DNA of 64,000 bases from Exiguobacterium sp. 9-2 (lineage in GTDB: Bacteria > Bacillota > Bacilli > Exiguobacteriales > Exiguobacteriaceae). The notes under the pieces are model-generated. The model saw only the letters and a program-made list of their open reading frames with translations, was not told where the DNA came from and did not search any database. Position numbers and translations under genes: made by a program. The stretch covers positions 1,381,127 to 1,445,126 of the forward strand of contig NZ_CP142850.1 in the NCBI RefSeq assembly GCF_036287235.1, written 5' to 3'. Below are positions 51,180-59,901 of this stretch, one piece after another (positions within the stretch are counted from its first letter, which is position 1; every line of letters starts with the position of its first letter).

Positions 51180-51842
51180 TTAGTTGAGTGTGGTGATGAC
51201 AGCTTTCGCAACAGCGATCGTGGACTGTGGATTTTGACCTGTGACGAGGTTTCCGTCGACTTGGACGTTCTTTGTGAAGTTGTCAGCCGTGATGATGTTT
51301 GCGCCAAGTTCACGAAGACGCGTCTCGAGCAAGAATGGCATGTAGACGTCAAGTCCTGTCGCGCGTTCTTCTTCATCCGTGAACGTTGCGATCGTTTTTC
51401 CTGCGACGAGCGGTGTTCCGTCTGAGAGTGTCGCACTAACGAGTCCAGCTGGTCCGTGGCACACTGCAGCGACTGTCTTGTTCGCTTCAAACAATGTACG
51501 AAGGGCGTTGTTCAAAGCATCACTTTGTGGCAAGTCGAACATCGTACCGTGTCCGCCTGGCATGAAGATCGCATCGAATGCCGAGAAGTCTTGGATTGAT
51601 TTTAAATCAAGTGTCTCTTTCAAGAGTGGAGCTGTTGCTTGAATCTCAGCTGGGACTTCGTCTTCCAGGCTCCGAGCGTCGATTGGTGATTCACCGCCGT
51701 TCGGACTTGCGACCGTTACGGTATATCCTGCGTTCTTGAATTCGATGTATGCTTCCGCGAACTCAGACAACCAAAGTCCTGTCGCGTGACCTTCCTTCAT
51801 TTCTTTTGCGTTTGTGACGACCATTAAGATGTGTTTACTCAT
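51180..51842 (-). CDS. DJ-1/PfpI-family protein (Hsp31-like)
   Basis: A 220-residue class I amidotransferase-like protein. The nucleophile elbow AVCHGPAGL places Cys128, with the acidic partner near Glu17 and MPGGHGTMFDL near 94-104, as in the chaperone/glyoxalase-type DJ-1 proteins of the Hsp31 group. AAGTAGGA precedes the ATG. Likely role: protection against reactive aldehydes such as methylglyoxal; this is family-based inference. Confidence 0.88.
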   Translation of the reverse strand: MSKHILMVVTNAKEMKEGHATGLWLSEFAEAYIEFKNAGYTVTVASPNGGESPIDARSLEDEVPAEIQATAPLLKETLDLKSIQDFSAFDAIFMPGGHGTMFDLPQSDALNNALRTLFEANKTVAAVCHGPAGLVSATLSDGTPLVAGKTIATFTDEEERATGLDVYMPFLLETRLRELGANIITADNFTKNVQVDGNLVTGQNPQSTIAVAKAVITTLN

Positions 51843-51962
51843 GATATGTTCCTACTTTTTCGTTTGCCGATTGGCTACGTGATTAGAATACGCCCAACTT
51901 TAACGAAAAACAAATTAATAAAAATGAGCTTATCGATAAATAAATTTATACATAAAAATAAA

Positions 51963-51993
51963 AGCTGCTTCCTACCATGATGGCGGAAGCAGT
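51963..51993 (-). terminator. Terminator of the 52006 gene
   Basis: AGCTGCTTCC pairs with GGAAGCAGTT over 12 bases; TTTTATTTTTA follows leftward. Confidence 0.8.
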
Positions 51994-52005
51994 TTGAAAG
52001 ATAGA

Positions 52006-52392
52006 TTAACGTACGTCAGAAGAATAGTTAGCTAAAATCGAGTGACTTCGCACTGTCACGATGACACTGGTAAGACTCGCGACTGTTCCGAGGACCGCTA
52101 CAATAAGCGTTGATGAGCCGTCTGGAATTAAGAAACCGACTGGAATCAGTCCGACGAAACTGAAGACGATCAAGGATTGATAAATGACATTGACGATCTT
52201 CAGTACAGGGTTTTCGAAAAACGATAGGATGAATGGTGGTAGGAATAAGACGACAATTAGTCCAATCGCAATATAGAGCGATAACGGCTCCTTAAACGAG
52301 ATGGTATTGCCTGTTGAATGGCGTGCTGCGACGAGCACGGCGACGATCGCGACGCATAAGGTTACACAAACGAACGTTAACCGTTTTAACAT
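52006..52392 (-). CDS. Four-span membrane protein, unknown
   Basis: A 128-residue protein with four hydrophobic spans and little else. AAGGAGGGG precedes the ATG. It lies 42 bases downstream of the frameshifted hydrolase gene; without that shift the hydrolase frame would run across this start. No family recognised. Confidence 0.7.
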   Translation of the reverse strand: MLKRLTFVCVTLCVAIVAVLVAARHSTGNTISFKEPLSLYIAIGLIVVLFLPPFILSFFENPVLKIVNVIYQSLIVFSFVGLIPVGFLIPDGSSTLIVAVLGTVASLTSVIVTVRSHSILANYSSDVR

Positions 52393-52434
52393 ACGAACCC
52401 CTCCTTTTTACTTTAATTCCATAATAAACCAATT

Positions 52435-53295
52435 TCAAAATGGAATACAATCTTTTTCCGGGCAACCAATGATGACGAATCGCCTTAACGATGACATCGG
52501 GACGATCCCAGTGTAATAGATGTCCTGTCTCGGAACGAGATGGACCGTCGCTTGTGTTATCTCATGTAATAGGTTCGTCGCCTGCTGACGGATCGATGCT
52601 TGATCTGTCGGTAACGTAGCGACGTACAACTGAATGTCCGCTGGTGGAACGTCCGGTAGAAAATCAAGAACATCCTCGTGATGAAGCGCGCGTACGATTG
52701 CAGCAGCCGTCTCTCCTCGCGCATGCCAGTGGAATCGTCCTTCCTCCATCCGAAGAAGATCGACTCCGGCTTGATCAAGGGAGTGCGAGCGACGGGCATT
52801 CGGGGCATAGACGGCAACGTCTAAAAATTCCTCCCATGTCGAAACGGAATCCTCGAAGTCTTGTTCATAAAAGGCGACTTCTTCCTCTATGGAACGACCG
52901 TAGAGTCGTTTACTGTGATAGCCGCCGTCAATCAGAATCGTGCCAAGCACACGGTCCGCATGTTCAATCAAATAATAGAGCGAGAGGACACTTCCCCATG
53001 AGTGCGACAAGGCATAGAACCGCTTGATATCAAGGATGTGTAAGATCTCGTCGATCCAGTCCGTAAAGGGTTTCATGCGATAATGTAGGGGATCTAAGAA
53101 AGCTGGTGTTTTGCCGTGACCGGGTAAATCAATCGCAATCAGACGGAATTCGTCCGCGAGCGCTTCAGCGATTTCAATGAAGCTGAGACTCGTACTGCCG
53201 AGTCCATGGAAGCAGACGATCGTCGGAAGCTGTTCGTTTCCCCATTCCGTAATGTGGACGGATTGTTGCTGACAGGTGATTGTGTAACGTTTCAT
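52435..53295 (-). pseudogene. Alpha/beta hydrolase with C-terminal frameshift removing the catalytic His
   Basis: As read, 286 residues starting MKRYTITCQQ. The oxyanion motif FHGLGST lies near 28-34 and the nucleophile elbow SHSWGS near 98-103. After VPRQ (about 52530) the frame gives a tail with no histidine. The neighbouring frame from there reads GHLLHWDRPDVIVKAIRHHW, the expected catalytic-His segment of this family. One missing base near 52522-52533 explains both. It may be inactive, or the base may be a sequencing error. AAGGAGG precedes the ATG at 53295. Confidence 0.75.
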
Positions 53296-53420
53296 TTGCT
53301 GCCTCCTTTTTTCTTTTACTGTACCATGAGGAGAATGTTGGAAATTGAAAAATAAGGAAACTTTCTTTAAGAAGTAGCGTAGAGTAAGATGACACGTCAT
53401 TTACATAGAGGAGAATTCAC

Positions 53421-53510
53421 ATGGAAACCATCATCACGATGTTCTTAACAGCCGTTACCTTATATGGACTCGGTGTCTTTGTCACGAAAGCAAAAGAACG
53501 CTTGCGTTAA
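53421..53510 (+). CDS. 29-residue single-span peptide heading an ABC operon
   Basis: A frame of 30 codons starting METIITMFLTAVTLY and ending in the basic tail KAKERLR. GAGGAGA lies 7 bases before the ATG. It is one hydrophobic helix with a short basic C-terminus. It precedes the permease gene by 26 bases in the same direction, so it should be translated from the ABC mRNA. Toxin-like, regulatory or subunit roles are all possible. Confidence 0.6.
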   Translation: METIITMFLTAVTLYGLGVFVTKAKERLR

Positions 53511-53536
53511 TCAAAATAAGTTCAAAGGAGTCCGTC

Positions 53537-54220
53537 ATGTTTCCAATCGTAAAACAAGAATTCACGAGCAGCTTCAAAAGCATCAAAGCGATTCTATTGA
53601 TTCTTTTTCTGACGATCACGTCTGTCTTCACAGCATCGTATTTGACGAGGCATCCGGAACTGCTTGCTGGTGTTAATCAACCGTCTGCTTATACTTCAAG
53701 CATTAAGTTCTTCATCCTGTTCTTCGGTTTTCTATTCGTGGCTGCATTATCACACGATATCATCAATCGTGAAATCGAGACGCGGACGATTCGTTTTCTG
53801 GTCACGAAGACGTCGCGTCTGCGAATCGTTTTGGAGAAGTTTCTCGGTTCATTGTTGTTCTGGTGCGCGACGCTAACGATCAATTTCCTCATTGTCTCGC
53901 TCTACGCGCAGCAATGGTTCTGGATCGATTATCTGACAGTTCTGATAGTCATCCTATATATCACGAGTTTCAATATCTTTTTATCAACAATAATTGCGAA
54001 GCCTGGTTTGACGATGTTCCTCGGTATTTTTCTCGGAATCGTCGTACCGATCATCGGTCTGTGGTCAGCTTTCTCAGAGAAATGGTATCTCGTACCGTTT
54101 CAATACATCTTGCCGTACCATGCCGTCATCATGTCTGGAATGTCATTACTGTTACCTGTTTTATGGAGTGGGGTATTTTTGATGGTCGCCTACCTGACGT
54201 TAAAACGAAAGGATCTATAA
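53537..54220 (+). CDS. ABC-2-type permease
   Basis: A 227-residue, six-span permease. The first cytoplasmic loop INREIETRTIRFLVTKTSR near 78-96 is the coupling segment typical of ABC-2 permeases of the YxlG/NatB style. AAAGGAG precedes the ATG. The ATPase gene starts one base after its stop codon. Together they form a simple exporter; substrate unknown. Confidence 0.85.
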   Translation: MFPIVKQEFTSSFKSIKAILLILFLTITSVFTASYLTRHPELLAGVNQPSAYTSSIKFFILFFGFLFVAALSHDIINREIETRTIRFLVTKTSRLRIVLEKFLGSLLFWCATLTINFLIVSLYAQQWFWIDYLTVLIVILYITSFNIFLSTIIAKPGLTMFLGIFLGIVVPIIGLWSAFSEKWYLVPFQYILPYHAVIMSGMSLLLPVLWSGVFLMVAYLTLKRKDL

Positions 54221-54221
54221 T

Positions 54222-55112
54222 ATGAATGCGATTGAAGTAAGAGGATTAAAGAAATCGTTCGGCACAAAAGAAGTCTTACGAGAGGTGGATTTGACGGTCG
54301 AACGAGGAGAAATTTTTGGTTTTTTAGGTCGTAATGGGGCCGGTAAATCGACGTTTATTCAGATTATGAGCGGGATCACACACTCGACAGGCGGAACTGT
54401 CGCACTTCTCGGTGAACCCGCTGATCGACTGGATGCCATCAAACAACGGATTGGAGTTATGCCGGATACATCGAATCTCTATCATGACATGACGGCACGT
54501 GCGTTTCTTGAATATATGGCGGGATTATCCGGAGTTCGTATCAGTAAACAAGAGGTTTTAAGGTTACTTGAGCAGGTCGGATTAAGCGGAACGGAGCGAC
54601 AAAAGATTAGGAGCTTCTCGTTTGGGATGAAGAAAAAGATCAGTATCGCTCAAGCGCTCACCGGAAATCCGGAACTACTCTTTTTAGATGAACCGACATC
54701 CGGTCTTGATCCAGAATCGGCGATCGATATCCAGCGCTTATTGCTCACATTGAAAGCGGAAGGGAAAACGATTTTCTTGACCTCGCATAACTTGAATGAG
54801 ATGGAAAAGATGTGTGACCGTGTTGCCATTATGGCGGATGGTCGAATCGTCCGTTGCGGAACCGTTGCGTCATTACAAGAAGCGATGAGGCAGGAAATTC
54901 AAATCCATATTCGGACTGTTCCACGGTTAGAGGCATCACATCTGCCAGAATACGCTCGACTCTTGTCGCAAACAGATGAATGTACACGACTTGAGTTAAC
55001 GTCAAAAGAAGATATTCCGAATTTACTCATCTCGCTTGCGAAACAATATGTCAAAGTCTACGAGGTGCAAATCGCACGCCAATCGTTAGAAGAGATTTTC
55101 TTAGCGGTCTGA
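54222..55112 (+). CDS. ABC transporter ATP-binding protein
   Basis: A 296-residue ATPase. Walker A GRNGAGKST lies at residues 36-44, the signature SFSFGMKKKIS near 138-148, Walker B LLFLDEPTSGLDP near 160-172 and the switch TSHN near 190. The extra C-terminal 70 residues are typical of the DrrA/CcmA-like drug or peptide exporters. It overlaps the convergent YdeI-family gene by 12 bases. Confidence 0.9.
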   Translation: MNAIEVRGLKKSFGTKEVLREVDLTVERGEIFGFLGRNGAGKSTFIQIMSGITHSTGGTVALLGEPADRLDAIKQRIGVMPDTSNLYHDMTARAFLEYMAGLSGVRISKQEVLRLLEQVGLSGTERQKIRSFSFGMKKKISIAQALTGNPELLFLDEPTSGLDPESAIDIQRLLLTLKAEGKTIFLTSHNLNEMEKMCDRVAIMADGRIVRCGTVASLQEAMRQEIQIHIRTVPRLEASHLPEYARLLSQTDECTRLELTSKEDIPNLLISLAKQYVKVYEVQIARQSLEEIFLAV

Positions 55113-55712
55113 CCAATCAGCAACGGATTGTGTCTCCGGAAGCTCTTCGAGTAAGAGACGACCTCCGTCATTCCATTGACCGTACATCTGATTCAGTTTC
55201 GTTTTTTCAATCAACGTTTGCAGACGTTTTTCATAGAGAGCGGGATCCTTACGTACACTTTGAATCGTATCAATCCGAATGCGTCGATAGAGTTCCGGGA
55301 AGTGTTTAAACTGTTCATGAACGACCGGGTCTTCTTGTAGACGCGTCTTTATTACGTCATCGATGACGAACGCATCAGGTCGCATATCCGGGAGAACCTG
55401 TCGTCCGGACGGTTGCATCAAACCGAGCCGTTCTAAGCGACGAACCCGTTCCTTATTTAGTTCGGTCCAGTTACTGTTCTTTCGGCGCGGTGTGAATCGT
55501 TGCGCTAGTTCACCGTCTTCGGTCTTCTTCACAATTCCATCAATCCAGCCGAAACAAAGTGCCTCCTCGACGGCATCAAGATAGAGTAAACCTTCTCCTG
55601 TCTGTTTTCGACTGAGGATTACCCAACAAAACGACTTATGTTCCGCGTGTTCTGATAACCACTGTCTAAAGTCCTCGCGATTAGTGAACCGTAAGACGTC
55701 CGTGATCTCCAT
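55101..55712 (-). CDS. YdeI/OmpD-associated family protein
   Basis: A 203-residue soluble protein. FREDFRQWLSEHA-type start, CFGWIDGIVKKTEDG near 53-67 and QRFTPRRKNSNWTELNKERVRRL near 71 (a run with conserved R and W) match the YdeI/OmpD-associated family, some members of which are annotated as bacteriocin-protection proteins. AAGGAGGA precedes the ATG. It is convergent with the ABC ATPase gene and shares its last 12 bases. Confidence 0.85.
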   Translation of the reverse strand: MEITDVLRFTNREDFRQWLSEHAEHKSFCWVILSRKQTGEGLLYLDAVEEALCFGWIDGIVKKTEDGELAQRFTPRRKNSNWTELNKERVRRLERLGLMQPSGRQVLPDMRPDAFVIDDVIKTRLQEDPVVHEQFKHFPELYRRIRIDTIQSVRKDPALYEKRLQTLIEKTKLNQMYGQWNDGGRLLLEELPETQSVADWSDR

Positions 55713-55735
55713 GCTCGTTCCTCCTTTTCACATCG

Positions 55736-55767
55736 AAATCCCCCTTCGCGTTACACAAGGGGGATTT
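55736..55767 (-). terminator. Hairpin between YdeI-type and diguanylate cyclase genes
   Basis: AAATCCCCCTT and AAGGGGGATTT form a perfect 11-bp stem over 10 bases, 8 bases after the cyclase stop. The T run is short. Confidence 0.65.
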
Positions 55768-55774
55768 CACTTTT

Positions 55775-56860
55775 TTATCGTAACGGGTCATGATGAAAGA
55801 CACAATTCCGACCACTCTTTTTCGCTTGATAGAGAGCGGCGTCTGCCTGCTGGATTGTCTGCAGAAAATTATAGCTCTCAGACGGTTGATGGGTTTGGCG
55901 AGACACACCAATCGATAACGTCACTTGTAGCGGTTCCGTCGCTGATAACTCATACGTTCGCGTGGCACTAGCTATACAAATTTGTTCCGCGATTCGACGC
56001 GTCTCAGGCAATGAATATTCCGGTAACAGCATCATGAATTCTTCACCGCCGAATCGCCCGAGCACACAAGAAGGGGGACAATAGGACGTAAGCAAGGCAC
56101 TGATTTGTCGTAAGATATGATCCCCTCGATCATGACCGTATGTATCATTGACCTGTTTGAAATGATCGACATCGATGATCATGATTGAAAAGTTCATCTG
56201 TTGTGATTTATATCGTTGGACTGTCTCTTCTAAATGGCGCCGATTATCAAGTCCCGTCAACATATCCGTCAAGGCGAGACGCCGATGCATCCGGACTTGA
56301 TGGAAGTGCCAGCGGACTTGATGCAGAATACTGTGTAGCAGGAGACCGGCACAGCCGTTTCCGACGAGAAATACCGTCATCGCCGTCACGTCATTCGGAC
56401 GAACATGTTGAACGAATGGTAAACAAAGAATGAGTGCGATTGAAAAAATGATCGGAAACGAGATAAAGCGATCCGGTGCTTCATTTTGTAAGTATAAGAC
56501 AACGATGCTGACGATTAGATACGTACCGACAAGCCAGAATGGATGATTGGAATGAAAAATAAACGTTTGAAGGGAAGCGAAGACGAGCGTCGTAATGAAG
56601 CCGCTACTGATGCCTCCATAGATGAAGGCGATGACGATTAAAGTAATCGACAAATCGAAACGAAATCCTTCATAGGTGATGGCATTGTGAATGACCCAGT
56701 AGCCGGCACCGGTTGCAAGAATTAGCACTAACAGATTTTTTTTCAGCCAACTGTCGAGCGTATTTCGGAATTGAAACCGCTTAAAAAAGAATAGAGAGAT
56801 GAGCACGAAGAAAAAGGTTAAAGCGACGTTGAGGATGAGATGATTCAATGTATTCCACAT
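55775..56860 (-). CDS. Membrane diguanylate cyclase (GGDEF)
   Basis: A 361-residue protein. Six hydrophobic spans fill residues 5-190 in the manner of 5TM-type sensor regions. The GGDEF domain follows: LTDMLTGLDNRRHLE near 201-215, DVDHFKQVNDTYGHDRGD near 232-249 and the catalytic GGEEF near 272-276. It should make cyclic di-GMP in response to a membrane signal. No RxxD inhibitory site is obvious upstream of GGEEF. AGAGGAA precedes the ATG. Confidence 0.9.
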   Translation of the reverse strand: MWNTLNHLILNVALTFFFVLISLFFFKRFQFRNTLDSWLKKNLLVLILATGAGYWVIHNAITYEGFRFDLSITLIVIAFIYGGISSGFITTLVFASLQTFIFHSNHPFWLVGTYLIVSIVVLYLQNEAPDRFISFPIIFSIALILCLPFVQHVRPNDVTAMTVFLVGNGCAGLLLHSILHQVRWHFHQVRMHRRLALTDMLTGLDNRRHLEETVQRYKSQQMNFSIMIIDVDHFKQVNDTYGHDRGDHILRQISALLTSYCPPSCVLGRFGGEEFMMLLPEYSLPETRRIAEQICIASATRTYELSATEPLQVTLSIGVSRQTHQPSESYNFLQTIQQADAALYQAKKSGRNCVFHHDPLR

Positions 56861-57015
56861 GTTCGTGTTCCTCTCGAATGATTTCTGAAAGATAATTACA
56901 ATAAAATGATTTATTTAGTAAATATTTATTCTATACAACCAACCATACCCTAAAGGTGTATTAAAGTATCGTAATTACCTTATCTTTAAAAAAAGATAAC
57001 AGGTTCTCTTCTAAA

Positions 57016-57399
57016 TCAATAATACTCTGAGATTTTCTCGCGTGAAGACTCGATTAGATAATCAAGTGAGACGAAATTATGAATGAATGCAAACGAGCCA
57101 ATTTCCTTGATGGATACCCCTAATCTCTCTGCATCTTGATTGCGGACATCTTCATTCGAGTGCAGAATTTCAAAACCTGCTGCTTGCATTCTCTCCCCGT
57201 CGAATTCGAGGGTGACGATATCTCCATCTTGCCACTCACTCTTTAATTGATGAAAGTGCATTTGGTACGCTTCGCTTGGAGGATCGACTTCAAACGCGAT
57301 CCAGCCTTTTGGTGCGTCGACTTGGAATGCCGGCGATAATCCTCCGCGTGACACGATGGATTTCATATGATGCCGATGTGTCATATGACGTAATAGCAT
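57016..57399 (-). CDS. Soluble protein, unknown (ART-like N-terminus possible)
   Basis: A 127-residue protein starting MLLRHMTHRHHMKSI. The opening H-x-T followed by a helix and RGGLSP is reminiscent of ADP-ribosyltransferase-fold proteins, but the later motifs are not recognisable, so this is only a shape resemblance. The ATG at 57399 follows AAAGGAG at 10 bases. An upstream ATG at 57420 would contain that site. Confidence 0.55.
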   Translation of the reverse strand: MLLRHMTHRHHMKSIVSRGGLSPAFQVDAPKGWIAFEVDPPSEAYQMHFHQLKSEWQDGDIVTLEFDGERMQAAGFEILHSNEDVRNQDAERLGVSIKEIGSFAFIHNFVSLDYLIESSREKISEYY

Positions 57400-57480
57400 G
57401 GTCAGACCACTCCTTTTCATCTATTATTACGCGACGGCGTCAGAATATCGAGAAAAATTTACAAAAGAGAAGGAAGAATC

Positions 57481-57600
57481 TTGAATTTTTCTGATAGACA
57501 ACGTTCGATTAGTCTGCACTTACTATTTGCTTCGCTCGTTTACGTCCCGGTTTCGATTTATGCGGGAGAGATCGATGCGAGCGGTATCCTGCAAGCATGA
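57481..57600 (+). CDS. 39-residue small protein or fragment
   Basis: A TTG-started frame behind AAGGAAG, beginning NFSDRQRSISLHLLFASL after the initiator and continuing through one hydrophobic segment to YAGEIDASGILQA. It could be a real small protein or the start of a lost larger one. Confidence 0.35.
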   Translation: MNFSDRQRSISLHLLFASLVYVPVSIYAGEIDASGILQA

Positions 57601-57747
57601 TTGATTGAAAAATGAAATCGATAGATAATCAAAATCGGATAACACATTTCCTTGATTCCTGAAAAAGGAAATTTTGAATATCTCCTTTTTGTATAATGAG
57701 TGTAATCATATTGATCACGAACATTTTTTAAAGGAGGGAACGATTGG

Positions 57748-58251
57748 ATGAGAATCGTGAAGATAGACCGATTGATAGTAGCATTGAGCATCTTTAGTGG
57801 ACTTCTTGTATCCTTGGGTCGCTCGACGCAAATATATCCACAACAAATCAGCGGCAATGGGAATCTAGGGTTTCTTCCGCTTCTGTTACTTCTGTTACTT
57901 TTTCCGATTGGGATCGTTCTGATGTTGAAATGGATAAGAGAAGCGCAGTTACGTTTTTTATCCTTGATTGGTCTATCCACCAGCACGACAATCTATCTTG
58001 TGTGTGGCATCCTTTATCAAATCGAACAGTTCAGCCAGTATCAAGTGTTGGTCAAACAACAAGTCATTGCAGATCGTGGAACGATTGATGGGGACTATTT
58101 AACGAGTATTACGTCGATGCCTTCGCCCTATATGAACAGTCAATACTTTAACGGCAATACCTTCTTGATTTACTGGGCAAGCATCTTATTAATGGCGAGT
58201 TTGATCGCATGGTGGACTCGAGAGGAATGGCAAATATCTGAGTCAGATTAA
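57748..58251 (+). CDS. Three- to four-span membrane protein, unknown
   Basis: A 167-residue protein with spans at about 9-24, 42-60, 70-90 and 140-156 and a polar extracytoplasmic loop (near 95-135). AAAGGAGGG precedes the ATG by 9 bases. The Leu-rich second span is coded by near-repeats of CTGTTACTT, visible in the DNA. No family recognised. A terminator follows. Confidence 0.7.
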   Translation: MRIVKIDRLIVALSIFSGLLVSLGRSTQIYPQQISGNGNLGFLPLLLLLLLFPIGIVLMLKWIREAQLRFLSLIGLSTSTTIYLVCGILYQIEQFSQYQVLVKQQVIADRGTIDGDYLTSITSMPSPYMNSQYFNGNTFLIYWASILLMASLIAWWTREEWQISESD

Positions 58252-58291
58252 AAAATCGCACGACATGATGTTACCAATGAACAACAAAAAG

Positions 58292-58332
58292 AGTCCTTCT
58301 CTCTCCTGTACCATGCAGAAGAGAGAAGGACT
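58292..58332. terminator. Bidirectional terminator
   Basis: AGTCCTTCTCTCT and AGAGAGAAGGACT form a 13-bp stem between convergent genes. Confidence 0.75.
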
Positions 58333-58358
58333 TGCAAAGTTTTAGCGACTAGAAGCAT

Positions 58359-58781
58359 TTAAAAATGATCGCTCTGCATCTTATGCAGCAATTGATCAAA
58401 CGTTTCGTGGTCCTTTGATGTAAAGGCGCGGAAATAACGATCATCGATTTCCTCGATTTCAGGAGCGGACGTTTGGATCAACTTCGTTCCCTGTTCTGTC
58501 AACAAAACCCGCTTTTCTCGATTGATCCGTTTCCGGATGACGAGATGTTCAGCAAGTAATTTCTTGACCGTTTGTGAAATGGCGCCACTTGAGAGTTCAA
58601 GCGTTCGTTCAAGTGATTTTTGCGTCGCACTTTCTTGGTGATACAAGGTCATCAATAAATCGAATTGGGACTTCGAGAGTCCTTTTGGTTTCAACACATC
58701 GTTGACTTCTTTCGAATAACGGCCATGGAGTCGCTGAATGGCGTTCCAGTGCTGCATCGAGGATTCGAATGTGAAGGTCAT
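58359..58781 (-). CDS. MarR-family regulator, second of a tandem pair
   Basis: A 140-residue winged-helix protein. GLSKSQFDLLMTLYHQ near 34-49, SSGAISQTVKKLLAEHLVIR near 64-83 and the wing INREKRVLLTEQG near 86-98 are MarR hallmarks. GAGGAGGA precedes the ATG. It lies 19 bases after another MarR gene on the same strand; such pairs may form heterodimers or act at the same operators. Confidence 0.88.
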   Translation of the reverse strand: MTFTFESSMQHWNAIQRLHGRYSKEVNDVLKPKGLSKSQFDLLMTLYHQESATQKSLERTLELSSGAISQTVKKLLAEHLVIRKRINREKRVLLTEQGTKLIQTSAPEIEEIDDRYFRAFTSKDHETFDQLLHKMQSDHF

Positions 58782-58800
58782 ATTTTTTCCTCCTCTTTCG

Positions 58801-59220
58801 TCACGCAGGGTTGAGCTTATCGAAGAAACGGATCAATTCTTCTTGTTGTCGAGCCGTCAAAGCGGCGAATTGTTCTTGTTGAAAACGTTCGTAGGCGGGC
58901 ACCACTTCTTGTAGGATGGCTGTTCCTTTTTCCGTCAGCAGAAGATAGTTCGTCTTCCATTTCCGTTGACGCGTGATTAATTGCCGGTCGAACAGTCGTT
59001 TGATTCCGTGTGAAATCGTGCCCTCGGTCACTTGGATCCGTTCGGCGATTTCCTTCTGACTCGTGCATGAGGTCGTGTGTAAGCAACGTAATACTTCCAG
59101 ATTCGTATGGGAGAGATCCCAGTGTTTTAAGAAAGCGTTGACGCGCTTGATTTGTTGATTATGATAGGTCGCAATTGTATGCCAGCATGCCATTGGATAT
59201 GTCTCTGTAGTTGTTGTCAT
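58801..59220 (-). CDS. MarR-family regulator, first of a tandem pair
   Basis: A 139-residue protein with WDLSHTNLEVLRCLHT near 34-49, VTEGTISHGIKRLFDRQLITR near 64-84 and the wing RKWKTNYLLLTEKG. GAGGT precedes the ATG. Its promoter region holds two AAACTAGT sites, likely operators for this regulator or its partner. No exporter or enzyme gene is adjacent, so the pair may act elsewhere. Confidence 0.88.
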   Translation of the reverse strand: MTTTTETYPMACWHTIATYHNQQIKRVNAFLKHWDLSHTNLEVLRCLHTTSCTSQKEIAERIQVTEGTISHGIKRLFDRQLITRQRKWKTNYLLLTEKGTAILQEVVPAYERFQQEQFAALTARQQEELIRFFDKLNPA

Positions 59221-59256
59221 GGAGAACCTCTTAAATATAGAATGTACTGCTGTTGA

Positions 59257-59302
59257 ACTAGTTTCACCATACCATATTAAAAATATCTCGTGCTACTAGT
59301 TT
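59257..59302. promoter_or_regulatory. Two ACTAGTTT sites upstream of the MarR pair
   Basis: ACTAGTTT occurs at 59257-59264 and 59295-59302, 38 bases apart in the same orientation. ACTAGT is itself palindromic, fitting a dimeric MarR operator. Confidence 0.5.
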
Positions 59303-59349
59303 GAGCGAAAAACCATCACTTTCCATTATTTCGATATACCTATAAAAAA

Positions 59350-59378
59350 ATCCTGATCGAATCAAATCCGATCAGGAA
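59350..59378 (-). terminator. Terminator overlapping the end of the 59362 gene
   Basis: TCCTGATCG pairs with CGATCAGGA; read leftward seven T follow. The stem includes the last codons and stop. Confidence 0.8.
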
Positions 59379-59901
59379 GTATACCGCTTGATAACGTGAG
59401 ATACGAATCCTTCAATTGGAATCCATATTTCGTAAAGCACATCTCAGAGACGCGTCCTTGTAAGGTGATCGTCGCATAGTCGCCACGAATGACAAAAGAC
59501 TTAAATTTTTTCATAATGTCTTGAATCAAGGCCTCGAGCAACAAACCGCGTTCGCCAAGACCTTCTTCTCTGACATTGATTTCAATTAAAGAAAACGTAC
59601 CATATTCTGTATTTTCCGTCTGTTTCGTACCTTCATAAAGAACGGTCAAATAGGATCGTTTCGAGACAAGCGATCGACTATTCGGTGGTTCAAGAATCGT
59701 GACGTAATAGCTTAGTGAAGGGAGACGTAAGTTTCGAGTGACCTCAACAATCTGGCGTTGATTATTATATGCAAGCCCAACGATTTGTTCTTGTGGATGA
59801 TTCGGCACTGTCAATCCTTCTTGCTTACAAACGGTTTGCCACTCGGCTTCTGGAATCCACATGACCTCATTATTTTTCGTTGATGATTTAAATAATTTCA
59901 C
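59362..59901 (-). CDS. Soluble protein, unknown
   Basis: A 179-residue protein starting at GTG (59901) with GGGAGGT 12 bases upstream, a long spacing. It has a mixed alpha/beta pattern with GERGLLLEALIQDIMKKFKSF broken by no motif I recognise; the spacing of LLLEALIQ and YGFQLKDSY loosely recalls GNAT proteins but the CoA motif is absent. Function unknown. Confidence 0.6.
   Translation of the reverse strand: MKLFKSSTKNNEVMWIPEAEWQTVCKQEGLTVPNHPQEQIVGLAYNNQRQIVEVTRNLRLPSLSYYVTILEPPNSRSLVSKRSYLTVLYEGTKQTENTEYGTFSLIEINVREEGLGERGLLLEALIQDIMKKFKSFVIRGDYATITLQGRVSEMCFTKYGFQLKDSYLTLSSGILPDRI

Noticed and set aside
57841-57900. Short direct repeats CTGTTACTT in the 57748 gene
   Set aside because: They encode a Leu-rich membrane span and are explained by coding; no sign of a phase-variable tract.
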